DNA of 8,385 bases from an uncultured Candidatus Melainabacteria bacterium (GTDB lineage Bacteria > Cyanobacteriota > Vampirovibrionia > Gastranaerophilales > Gastranaerophilaceae): the NCBI GenBank assembly GCA_946186335.1, contig CAMHMW010000076.1:1-8385 (forward strand), written 5' to 3'. Below, in pieces: positions 1 through 5,792 of this stretch. The notes beneath the pieces are model-generated. The model was not told the origin of the DNA, ran no database searches, and saw only the letters and a program-made list of their open reading frames with translations. Both the position numbers and the translations under genes were made by a program. How positions within the stretch are numbered: position 1 is the first letter of the stretch; each line of letters starts with the position of its first letter.

Positions 1-872
1 GGAGGAAACAGGCTTGATTTTGCACCTGATGCTCTTTGTATAGAGTCAATTTTTCCCTTAAATACGTGGTTCGGGTAAGCATCTATCTTAATATCAACAG
101 GCTGACCCGGTTTCATGCCTTTTAATTGGCTTTCTTTATAGTTTGCAACAACCCAGACATTTTCCGGTACAAGAGTAAATAACGGAGAACCTGCCGTTAC
201 AAACATACCTTTTTCAACCCTGCGGGAAGAAACCGTACCGGACTGGGGCGCATAAATTTTTGTATAGGATAAATCAAGTTCTGCTTTATCCTTTGCGGCT
301 TTTGCCGTTCTTAAATTTGCATCTGCAACAGTGGTTTCATTATCTGATGAGAATAATGACTGCTGCGCCTGAGTTAAGCCTGCTTTTGCCCTGTCATATT
401 TGACCTGTGCTTCATCAAGTGTTTGTTTTGAAACTGCACCTTGTTCATACAGAATTGTATATCTTTCCAAATCTTTTTGGGCAAGTGTGATATTTGATTC
501 GGAGGCTAATAAATTTGCCTTGGCATTTGACTGGTCAAATTTTAGTTTTTCATAATTTGCATCAGCCTGTTCCAGTCTGACTTTGTAGTCCGCGTCTTCA
601 ATAGTTGCAACCAAATCGCCCTCTTTTACAAACTGGTTATCTTTTACAAACACTTCTTCAATTTGTCCCGATACTTTCGGTGAAACGTTTACTGTTGTTG
701 TTTCAACATAGGCATCATCGGTTGACTGGTATTTCATTTCATTTGCAAGATAAATTCCGCCGGCAATCAAAAGTATTACGGCAACTACAATTGTTATTTT
801 TCTTTTTATTCCTTTTGATTTTACTGTTTTTGTTTCTTCAGTTGATTGCTGATTTTGTTGATTTTCTTCCAT
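1..872 (-). CDS. emrA: EmrA/HlyD-family membrane fusion protein of a drug efflux pump (3' end cut by window edge)
   Basis: This is the periplasmic adaptor that links an inner-membrane drug transporter to an outer-membrane channel. The visible 290 residues start with a Gln/Lys-rich cytoplasmic tail (1-25) and one membrane anchor (about 26-43, ITIVVAVILLIAGGIYLA). The family signature STDDAYVE (50-57) follows, then the first lipoyl half (VKDNQFVKEGDLVATIEDADY, about 76-96), a long Ala/Gln/Lys-rich coiled-coil hairpin (about 97-200), and the second lipoyl half with APQSGTVSSRRVEKGMFV (208-225). The frame is open to the left edge, so the C-terminal beta-barrel end is missing; family members run to roughly 350-400 aa. 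The ATG is supported by AAGAGGTT about 7 nt upstream. That Shine-Dalgarno overlaps the marR stop codon, and the intergenic gap is only 12 bp, so the two genes are almost certainly co-transcribed and perhaps translationally coupled. The usual partner, an EmrB-type MFS (DHA2) transporter, would lie beyond position 1; this is inferred, not seen. Confidence 0.93.
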   Translation of the reverse strand, partial: MEENQQNQQSTEETKTVKSKGIKRKITIVVAVILLIAGGIYLANEMKYQSTDDAYVETTTVNVSPKVSGQIEEVFVKDNQFVKEGDLVATIEDADYKVRLEQADANYEKLKFDQSNAKANLLASESNITLAQKDLERYTILYEQGAVSKQTLDEAQVKYDRAKAGLTQAQQSLFSSDNETTVADANLRTAKAAKDKAELDLSYTKIYAPQSGTVSSRRVEKGMFVTAGSPLFTLVPENVWVVANYKESQLKGMKPGQPVDIKIDAYPNHVFKGKIDSIQRASGAKSSLFP

Positions 873-884
873 ATTTATAACCTC

Positions 885-1343
885 TTATATTTTCATTTCC
901 ACTTCTTTTTCCAGACCGTCTTTAAATTCCTGAATACGGGTTTTTAAATCTAAAACTTTTTCACCCGAAAGAACAGGAAACCTTGCAAAATATTCTTTTA
1001 GTACATTTGTTATTTGTTCTGTTACACATTGACCTTTTGCCGTTAACTTCGTTTTTCTGACAAGTCTGTTATTTTTTGTATCCGCAAATCTTTCGATCAA
1101 TCCTTTTTCTTCCAGAGAATTTAACAGTCTGCCGGTTGAAGGTCTGTCTTTTAATATAAGTTTTGCCAAATCTCTCTGGCAAATCTCACCATGTACCAAT
1201 ATTGTATCTAATACTACAAACTCATCCAGCGGAATTTCAAAATTCAGTTTTTCAAACAGTTGATTACCCAAATATTTACAATATTTAGCCGTTTGCTCTA
1301 ACTGATAATAAATAGAATTTATAAAATGTTTTTCCTGCTGCAT
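885..1343 (-). CDS. MarR-family transcriptional regulator
   Basis: A 152-aa winged helix-turn-helix repressor of MarR size and layout. N-terminal dimerisation helices cover about 3-35. The HTH is about 53-83 (EICQRDLAKLILKDRPSTGRLLNSLEEKGLIER), with recognition helix PSTGRLLNSLEEKG. The wing is about 86-99 (FADTKNNRLVRKTKLT), followed by TAKG and a long C-terminal dimer helix. MarR proteins typically repress their own operon and a linked efflux system until a phenolic or drug-like ligand releases them from DNA. Being first in an operon with an EmrA-type gene and divergent from an outer-membrane factor fits this (inference). The ATG is the only plausible start because an in-frame stop lies shortly upstream; its Shine-Dalgarno is weak (GAAAAAGAT). 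Cysteines sit at 22, 54 and 106; redox sensing is not shown. Confident as MarR family; the ligand cannot be read from sequence. Confidence 0.93.
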   Translation of the reverse strand: MQQEKHFINSIYYQLEQTAKYCKYLGNQLFEKLNFEIPLDEFVVLDTILVHGEICQRDLAKLILKDRPSTGRLLNSLEEKGLIERFADTKNNRLVRKTKLTAKGQCVTEQITNVLKEYFARFPVLSGEKVLDLKTRIQEFKDGLEKEVEMKI

Positions 1344-1379
1344 GATGGTATCTTTTTCAGACCTGTTGTAAAATTAATG

Positions 1380-1395
1380 TGTTGCATTTGCAACA
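1380..1395. promoter_or_regulatory. Candidate MarR operator 1 (inverted repeat)
   Basis: A perfect inverted repeat, TGTTGCA-TT-TGCAACA, with 7-bp arms and a 2-bp centre. TTGC...GCAA half-sites are typical of MarR-family operators. It covers the -35 box of the rightward promoter and lies in the predicted 5' leader of marR. Binding by the adjacent MarR protein is inferred. Confidence 0.65.
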
Positions 1396-1410
1396 ATATT
1401 ATGTTATCAT
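1382..1410 (+). promoter_or_regulatory. Candidate sigma70 promoter of the outer-membrane factor gene
   Basis: TTGCAT (1382-1387), a 17-bp spacer, then TATCAT (1405-1410, five of six consensus bases). The predicted start near 1417 gives a leader of about 41 nt before the TTG start. The -35 box lies inside the inverted repeat at 1380-1395, so a repressor bound there should block RNA polymerase. Confidence 0.5.
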
Positions 1411-1433
1411 ACAGTTATATAAATTGCAAGCAA
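1406..1433 (-). promoter_or_regulatory. Candidate sigma70 promoter of the marR-emrA operon
   Basis: On the minus strand, TTGCTT (1428-1433) is followed by a 16-bp spacer and TATGAT (1406-1411, five of six consensus bases). The predicted start near 1399 gives a leader of about 56 nt. The -35 box lies inside the inverted repeat at 1422-1435, and the -10 box shares bases with the opposing tolC-type promoter. Read by eye only; the -35 match is modest. Confidence 0.5.
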
Positions 1434-1435
1434 TT
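1422..1435. promoter_or_regulatory. Candidate MarR operator 2 (inverted repeat)
   Basis: A second perfect inverted repeat, AATTGC-AA-GCAATT, with 6-bp arms. It has the same TTGC/GCAA ends as the repeat at 1380-1395 but a shorter centre. It covers the -35 box of the leftward marR promoter and lies in the predicted leader of the rightward gene. The two repeat centres are 41 bp apart, close to four helical turns, which would place two dimers on the same DNA face. Confidence 0.6.
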
Positions 1436-1457
1436 ATTTTACGAAAAGGATAAAACA

Positions 1458-2858
1458 TTGAAAAAGACTATTATTACATTATTGTTGGCAAGTTTTATAA
1501 TAACGGAAGTGACTCCGTTATCCGCTCTTGCCATCAGTGATAAATCAACAAAAACAACAAAAAAGGTTTCTATATCAAAAACCCACAAACAAAGAGCCAA
1601 AAGTAATGATTTTAAATATGAATATATCAATTACGAATGGTGGAATAATTTTAATGACGATATTTTAAAGGGTTATATAGACAGGGCGATAAAAAATAAC
1701 TATGACCTCAAAAACGCAACCATTGCGGTGGATGAATATTATCAGGCTGTAAAAGCACAGTTTGCAAACGAATTACCGACCGCAACCGTTGGTTTTTCAC
1801 CAGCTTATGTTAAAAATTCCGGCTACACAAATGCTGACTGGACATTTGCAACTCCGGCTTTTGCAAATTACGAACTGGATTTGTTCCTTAAAAATCACGA
1901 CAAAACAAAGGCATCAAAGAAAGAGTATGAAGCATCTTTGCAGGACGAACGCGCCGCATATATTGCTATCGCATCTGCTGTCGGAACAACTTATCTGAAC
2001 ATAGTAAAACTCGATAAAATGATTGAATTGCAGGAGCAAATTGTTGCTGACAGAAAATTGATTTATGAACTTATGCTTTTAAGAAATAAAGAAGGTTTAA
2101 CTTCAACATCAGACACAGTAAAAGCAAACAAGTCTTATATTGCAGGTGATACAGATTTGACCGAATATAAAAAGCAGCGTTTAAAACTGTTAAATCAACT
2201 GTGTGTTTTGATAGGAGAAAACCCGAATAATGCGGAAGAAATAACAAGAATAAGTTATGATGAACTTAATTTTTCAGGAAATATTCCGGCAGAAGTTTCA
2301 TCCGATGTAATTTCCGAAAGACCCGATTACAAAAAAGCCGAAAAAATGGTGGAAAAAGCGGGAATCGATGTTCGTGTTGCCAAAAAAGAATTTTTACCGA
2401 CTTTTAACATAACGGGAATTGCAACGTTTCTCGCAAGTGATTTGGGAAGTATGTTTTCTACAAGAGGCGCTCTTGCAGCAATAGCAGGCGGGGCTATGTT
2501 ACCGTTGTTTACGGGCGGAAGAAGAATTGCCAACTTGAAACTTAAAAAAGACGAATACGAAAGAGTTTTGAATAACTATTACAAAACTAACCTGACTGCT
2601 ATTCAGGAGGTAAATGATGCTCTTTTAACCATAAAACTTGACGAAAAAAGATATGCTGACATAAAAAAACAGGCAGAACTTGAACGTCAGGATTTCGGTA
2701 TGAGTACAAGCAAATATGAACAGGGAGTTATCTCAAAACTGGACTTAACTCAGGTTAAGGAAAACGTATTATTTACTGATAAAGCAGTTGTAAATGACAG
2801 AATTAACTGCCTTGTGAATTATATAGGATTATACAAAGCCACAGGCAGTCAATTGTAA
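1458..2858 (+). CDS. TolC/OprM-type outer-membrane efflux protein
   Basis: The outer-membrane and periplasmic channel of a tripartite efflux pump; 466 aa, normal for the outer-membrane efflux protein family. A Sec signal peptide (MKKTIITLLLASFI..., likely cut after LSALA, residue 25) is followed by a Lys/Thr/Ser-rich stretch (28-52). WWNNFNDDIL (61-70) begins the first OEP repeat. In the second repeat, ISERPDYKKAEKMVEKAG (285-302), KKEFLPTFNITG (309-320) and PLFTGGRRIANLK (349-361) are family hallmarks; it ends with LYKATGS. No lipobox cysteine is present, unlike many NodT/OprM relatives. The frame is open back to 1326, but that N-terminus is implausible and would cross the promoter region. 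I chose TTG at 1458 because AAAAGGA (1444-1450) lies 7 nt upstream and a signal peptide starts there; ATG at 1401 lacks a Shine-Dalgarno. The gene is divergent from marR-emrA and probably supplies that pump's channel. Confidence 0.93.
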   Translation: MKKTIITLLLASFIITEVTPLSALAISDKSTKTTKKVSISKTHKQRAKSNDFKYEYINYEWWNNFNDDILKGYIDRAIKNNYDLKNATIAVDEYYQAVKAQFANELPTATVGFSPAYVKNSGYTNADWTFATPAFANYELDLFLKNHDKTKASKKEYEASLQDERAAYIAIASAVGTTYLNIVKLDKMIELQEQIVADRKLIYELMLLRNKEGLTSTSDTVKANKSYIAGDTDLTEYKKQRLKLLNQLCVLIGENPNNAEEITRISYDELNFSGNIPAEVSSDVISERPDYKKAEKMVEKAGIDVRVAKKEFLPTFNITGIATFLASDLGSMFSTRGALAAIAGGAMLPLFTGGRRIANLKLKKDEYERVLNNYYKTNLTAIQEVNDALLTIKLDEKRYADIKKQAELERQDFGMSTSKYEQGVISKLDLTQVKENVLFTDKAVVNDRINCLVNYIGLYKATGSQL

Positions 2859-2919
2859 GTTTGATTAAGTCTTTATATTATTTATGGTAACTATATAGAA
2901 TGTTACAGGCTAAAAGTAC

Positions 2920-2990
2920 CGTCATTCTGAGCAAAGCGAAGAATCTATTATATAAAACAGATTCTTCGGGCTAAAGCCCTCTGAATGACG
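2920..2990. repeat. 71-bp interspersed palindromic repeat unit between convergent genes
   Basis: The outer arms CGTCATTC (2920-2927) and GAATGACG (2983-2990) pair perfectly over 8 bp. The inner arms CGAAGAATCT (2937-2946) and AGATTCTTCG (2959-2968) pair over 10 bp around a 12-nt AT loop. The right side bulge contains its own hairpin, GGGCT-AA-AGCCC (2968-2979); the left bulge is GAGCAAAGCG. I recall this CGTCATTCTGAGC...GAAGAATC pattern as a repeat seen in many unrelated bacterial genomes. Copy number here cannot be judged from one window. It lies between the stops of the outer-membrane factor gene and ilvE, so it may also act as a bidirectional transcription end, although only a short T run (2994-2998) follows it on the plus strand. 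Confidence 0.8.
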
Positions 2991-3041
2991 AGGTTTTTGG
3001 TAAATTTGGTGCTAAAAAGTATATAATTGCCTTATTTATTC

Positions 3042-4076
3042 TTATGCAACTTCAACAATCCATCCGTCAGGTGCTTTAATTTTACCTGACTGAATACCTG
3101 TTAAAGTATCATATAATTTTTGGGAAATTTCACCCATTTTTTCCATACCTGACGGGAAACAGATTTCTTTTCCGTGATCGACAATTTTGCCGACAGGAGA
3201 AATAACGGCAGCTGTTCCGCAAAGTCCGCATTCTTTAAATTCAGAAAGTTCCGTTAAATAAACTTCTCTTTCTTCCGTTTCAAGTCCCAAATATTCTTTT
3301 GCAACATACATCAGAGAACGTCTTGTGATTGACGGAAGAATACTGTCTGATTTCGGAGTTACTATCTTGTTATCTTTGGTAACAAAGAAGAAGTTTGCAC
3401 CGCCGGTTTCTTCAACTTTTGTTCTTGTTTTGGCATCAGGATAAAGATTTTCGGCATATCCGTTTTTATGTGCCTCAACTATTGCATGCAAACTCATTGC
3501 ATAGTTTAAACCGGCTTTAACATGTCCCGTTCCTCTCGGCGCTGCTCTGTCAAAATCACTTACGGTAAGCGTTATAGGCTTTACACCGCCTTTAAAATAA
3601 GGACCTACCGGAGATACAAACACTCTGAACTGATATTCTGATGACGGTTTCACGCCCATTACAGGTGCTATACCAAACATATAAGGTCTTATATAAAGAC
3701 TTGCACCTGTTCCGAATGGCGGAACATATTTCAGATTAGATTTTACAACTTTTTTAACCGCTTCCACAAATTTTTCCTGCGGATATGGAGGCATTTCAAG
3801 TCTTTGAGCCGTTTCGTACATTCTTTGGGCATTCATATCGGGACGGAAAATAACAATTCTTCCGTCTTGTGTTGTATATGCTTTCATGCCTTCAAAACAT
3901 GTCTGAGCATACTGTAAAACACCCGCACATTCATTCATTACAATATTTTCATCGGTTGTTAATTCACCTTCATCCCATTTGCCGTCTTTGTAATTTGCAA
4001 CAAATCTGACGTCAGTTTTGTAATATCCAAAACCTAAGTTTGACCAGTCTATGTCTGCTTTTTCCATTGTCATCAT
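3042..4076 (-). CDS. ilvE: Branched-chain amino-acid aminotransferase
   Basis: A PLP-dependent fold-type IV transaminase that interconverts Leu, Ile and Val with their 2-oxo acids using 2-oxoglutarate/glutamate; cytosolic. The 344-aa length fits the longer BCAT subgroup. Visible landmarks are LQYAQTCFEGMKAY (54-67), FRPDMNAQRM (77-86), YIRPYMFG (128-135), VFVSPVGPYFKGG (152-164), the Schiff-base lysine K187 in GHVKAGLNYAMS, EETGGANFFFV in the cofactor region, and the C-terminal GLCGTAAVISPVG loop carrying the CxxC-like pair seen in many BCATs. The start is uncertain by a few codons: Met at 1, 2 and 4 are possible, with only a weak GAAAG upstream. It is divergent from hisS over 79 bp and convergent with the outer-membrane factor gene. 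No leader peptide or attenuator was seen. Function is confident; biosynthetic versus catabolic use is not readable. Confidence 0.97.
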   Translation of the reverse strand: MMTMEKADIDWSNLGFGYYKTDVRFVANYKDGKWDEGELTTDENIVMNECAGVLQYAQTCFEGMKAYTTQDGRIVIFRPDMNAQRMYETAQRLEMPPYPQEKFVEAVKKVVKSNLKYVPPFGTGASLYIRPYMFGIAPVMGVKPSSEYQFRVFVSPVGPYFKGGVKPITLTVSDFDRAAPRGTGHVKAGLNYAMSLHAIVEAHKNGYAENLYPDAKTRTKVEETGGANFFFVTKDNKIVTPKSDSILPSITRRSLMYVAKEYLGLETEEREVYLTELSEFKECGLCGTAAVISPVGKIVDHGKEICFPSGMEKMGEISQKLYDTLTGIQSGKIKAPDGWIVEVA

Positions 4077-4092
4077 GTTTTTACTTTCATAA

Positions 4093-4101
4093 GTGATAGC
4101 A
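4093..4101 (-). promoter_or_regulatory. Weak candidate extended -10 element for ilvE
   Basis: On the minus strand TG-C-TATCAC (-10 at 4093-4098) would place the transcript start roughly 10-15 nt before the ilvE ATG. No convincing -35 box lies at 16-18 bp. Offered only as the best candidate in this short divergent gap. Confidence 0.25.
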
Positions 4102-4130
4102 TTAACAAACTAAAACAAGTCACCTAAAAT
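4102..4130 (+). promoter_or_regulatory. Candidate sigma70 promoter of hisS
   Basis: TTAACA (4102-4107, five of six consensus bases), a 17-bp spacer, then TAAAAT (4125-4130, five of six). The predicted start near 4137 leaves about 19 nt before the hisS ATG, all T/A-rich, with no Shine-Dalgarno. Confidence 0.55.
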
Positions 4131-4140
4131 AAAATTTTTA

Positions 4141-4149
4141 TGATATAAT
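4141..4149 (+). promoter_or_regulatory. Candidate extended -10 promoter giving a leaderless hisS mRNA
   Basis: TG-A-TATAAT is a perfect extended -10 (hexamer 4144-4149) whose end lies only 6 nt before the hisS ATG at 4156. Transcription from it would begin at or beside the A of the start codon. No -35 match is visible at 17 bp. It competes with the upstream TTAACA/TAAAAT pair as the true hisS promoter; both could be used. Confidence 0.45.
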
Positions 4150-4155
4150 TTTTCT

Positions 4156-5394
4156 ATGAGCGAAATATTAAAAGTTTTAAAAGGAACAAAGGATATATTG
4201 CCACAGGATATTGATATGTGGCATTTTGTAGAAAAAACAGCAGAAGATGTTTTTTCAAAATACGGTTATAAAGAAATAAGAACACCGATTATTGAAGTTA
4301 CCGAACTTTTTTCAAGAGGGGTCGGAGAAACAACCGATATTGTAAATAAGGAAATGTACACCTTTGAAAGAAGTAACCGTTCAATAACTTTAAGACCGGA
4401 AAATACAGCGGGGGTTGTTCGTTCATTTATTGAAAACGGAATGTCAAGATTACCTTCTCCGGTAAAATTATGGTACAAAGGTCCGATGTTCCGCTATGAA
4501 AGACCTCAGGCCGGACGTCAAAGACAATTTCATCAGGTCGGGGTTGAAATGTTCGGAATCGAAAAACCCGTTGCTGATGCAGAAATTATCCTGACCGCGG
4601 TTAATTTCCTAAAATCGCTTGGTTTAAGTCATCTTGAGGTTGAGTTAAATTCTCTCGGATGTCCAAAATGCAGAGAAGAATTCAAAAAGAAACTGAAAGA
4701 AGCAATCAGACCTTATCTTAACGACTTATGCGAAGACTGTCAGAAAAGATTTGAAACAAATCCGTTAAGACTTTTGGATTGCAAGGTTGAGGACTGCAAA
4801 TATATTTATGCCAAAAACGAAATTCAGGATGTTATAATGTCTGATTTTCTGTGTGATGATTGCAAAGCACACTATGACGAATTAAAAATGTATCTGGACA
4901 AATTAAATGTTCATTACAAAGAAGATAAACACCTTGTAAGAGGTTTAGATTATTATAACAGAACTGTTTTTGAAATCAAGTCAAAAAGTTTGGGGTCACA
5001 AAATGCCGTATGCGGCGGTGGAAGATATGACCATCTCGTAGAGCAGCTCGGCGGAGAACCTACTCCTGCTATCGGTTTTGCTATGGGAATGGAGCGTCTG
5101 ATTTCATTATTACCTAAAAAAGAATCAAAAAGACTGGATGCTTATATTGTCACAAACTTTAAAACAGATGGTTTCATTTTTGCGGAAGAATTACGCGGGG
5201 AAGGTCTGAATGTTGAATTTGATTTGGCAAATAAAAAATTCACAAAACAACTTGAAAAAGCATCGAAAATTGCAAAATATGCTCTTATTCTCGGTGAAGA
5301 CGAAATTGAAAAACACCACGTATCCATAAAGAATTTAGACACGGGAAAACAGGTTGTTGTAAACAGGGCTGACTGTATAAACTTTTTGAAATAA
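4156..5394 (+). CDS. hisS: Histidyl-tRNA synthetase
   Basis: A class II aminoacyl-tRNA synthetase that charges tRNA-His with histidine; 412 aa, typical bacterial length, cytosolic homodimer. The N-terminus LKGTKDILPQD is canonical and fixes the start. SRGVGETTDIV (53-63), motif 2 RYERPQAGRQRQFHQ (113-127), the histidine-specific LVRGLDYYNRT (260-270), CGGGRYD (286-292) and motif 3 GFAMGMERL (307-315) are all intact. The C-terminal anticodon-binding domain is about 326-412. Four cysteine pairs lie in the region between motif 2 and the HisA motif (C169/C172, C192/C195, C209/C214, C233/C236), suggesting metal binding there. No Shine-Dalgarno precedes the ATG, so initiation is leaderless or from a very short SD-less leader. 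The stop codon directly abuts the stop of the convergent 80-aa gene, and no hairpin terminator is visible. Confidence 0.98.
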   Translation: MSEILKVLKGTKDILPQDIDMWHFVEKTAEDVFSKYGYKEIRTPIIEVTELFSRGVGETTDIVNKEMYTFERSNRSITLRPENTAGVVRSFIENGMSRLPSPVKLWYKGPMFRYERPQAGRQRQFHQVGVEMFGIEKPVADAEIILTAVNFLKSLGLSHLEVELNSLGCPKCREEFKKKLKEAIRPYLNDLCEDCQKRFETNPLRLLDCKVEDCKYIYAKNEIQDVIMSDFLCDDCKAHYDELKMYLDKLNVHYKEDKHLVRGLDYYNRTVFEIKSKSLGSQNAVCGGGRYDHLVEQLGGEPTPAIGFAMGMERLISLLPKKESKRLDAYIVTNFKTDGFIFAEELRGEGLNVEFDLANKKFTKQLEKASKIAKYALILGEDEIEKHHVSIKNLDTGKQVVVNRADCINFLK

Positions 5395-5637
5395 TTAAAT
5401 CACTTTTGCTCTATACTGAATACCGCACTTATTCAGTTCGGAAAGAATTTCTCTTGTTACTCTGGGCAAAACAATATATCCCCTGCTGCTGTTATTATAA
5501 CTTGCGGGAAGTCCGTGCTTGTCAACAATTTCATTTTTCACAACATTGAATAAAAACGGTATTCTTCTGTTTTGTTTTCTTGATTCTGATATTCCTACCT
5601 TTAATATTGTAGAATTTGGGGTTAATTGTACTTTCAT
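5395..5637 (-). CDS. Small protein of unknown function (80 aa)
   Basis: I do not recognise this protein. It is basic and compact, with no signal peptide or membrane segment: MKVQLTPNSTILKVGISESR at the start, then a basic KQNRR patch (21-25), FLFNVVKNEIVDKHG (28-42) and a C-terminal helix-like VTREILSELNKCG (60-72) ending QYRAKVI. An upstream in-frame start at 5664 is possible, but the ATG at 5637 has GGAGA 7-8 nt upstream and gives a sensible N-terminus, so I prefer it. Its TAA touches the hisS TAA with zero bases between, so hisS read-through would run antisense across it. The clear Shine-Dalgarno and unbroken frame support a real gene; the AT-rich 5' side may hold its promoter, but no hexamer pair stands out. 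Confidence 0.7.
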   Translation of the reverse strand: MKVQLTPNSTILKVGISESRKQNRRIPFLFNVVKNEIVDKHGLPASYNNSSRGYIVLPRVTREILSELNKCGIQYRAKVI

Positions 5638-5792
5638 TTTGAGTCTCCGAAAATTTAGTGTCACACCTACACTTATATTAAAATATAAACATATTTATTT
5701 TCATATATTTTTATTTTTAATATTAAGTAATATCAATTTTTATATTTAAAAAGTTAAAAAAACATGTTATAATGGTAGTATTGGAGGTTCTT
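5638..5792. other. Very AT-rich divergent intergenic region
   Basis: The gap between the leftward 80-aa gene and the rightward secreted-protein gene is nearly all A and T from about 5672 to 5764, richer than the other gaps in the window. It contains small palindromes such as TTAATATTAA (5717-5726) and the rightward promoter described separately. It may act as an UP-element or a bent, nucleoid-protein-bound segment. No RNA gene is seen. Confidence 0.5.
5745..5773 (+). promoter_or_regulatory. Promoter of the 153-aa secreted-protein gene
   Basis: TTTAAA (5745-5750, four of six consensus bases), a 17-bp spacer and a perfect TATAAT (5768-5773) preceded by TG one base upstream (extended -10 TGTTATAAT). 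The predicted start near 5780 lies immediately before the GGAGGT Shine-Dalgarno (5783-5788), giving a leader of only about 13 nt. AT-rich DNA upstream could strengthen it. Confidence 0.65.

Noticed and set aside
605..880. Leu/Phe-rich open frame on the plus strand
   Set aside because: It is the antisense shadow of the emrA-like gene, which has clear family motifs on the minus strand. Its composition is low complexity and it lacks an SD.
885..1343. OhrR-type peroxide sensor identity for the MarR protein, because of Cys22
   Set aside because: The spacing from Cys22 to the following helix does not match OhrR as I remember it, the surrounding residues differ, and the neighbours are efflux genes rather than ohr.
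1326..1457. Extended N-terminus of the outer-membrane factor from the upstream ATG at 1326
   Set aside because: It would place coding sequence over the promoters and both inverted repeats and overlap the start of marR. It has no SD and would bury the signal peptide, while the TTG at 1458 has a good SD.
2859..3041. Riboswitch or small RNA between the outer-membrane factor gene and ilvE
   Set aside because: The only structure is the palindromic repeat unit at 2920-2990. It lies downstream of both convergent genes, and no leader position or promoter is present.
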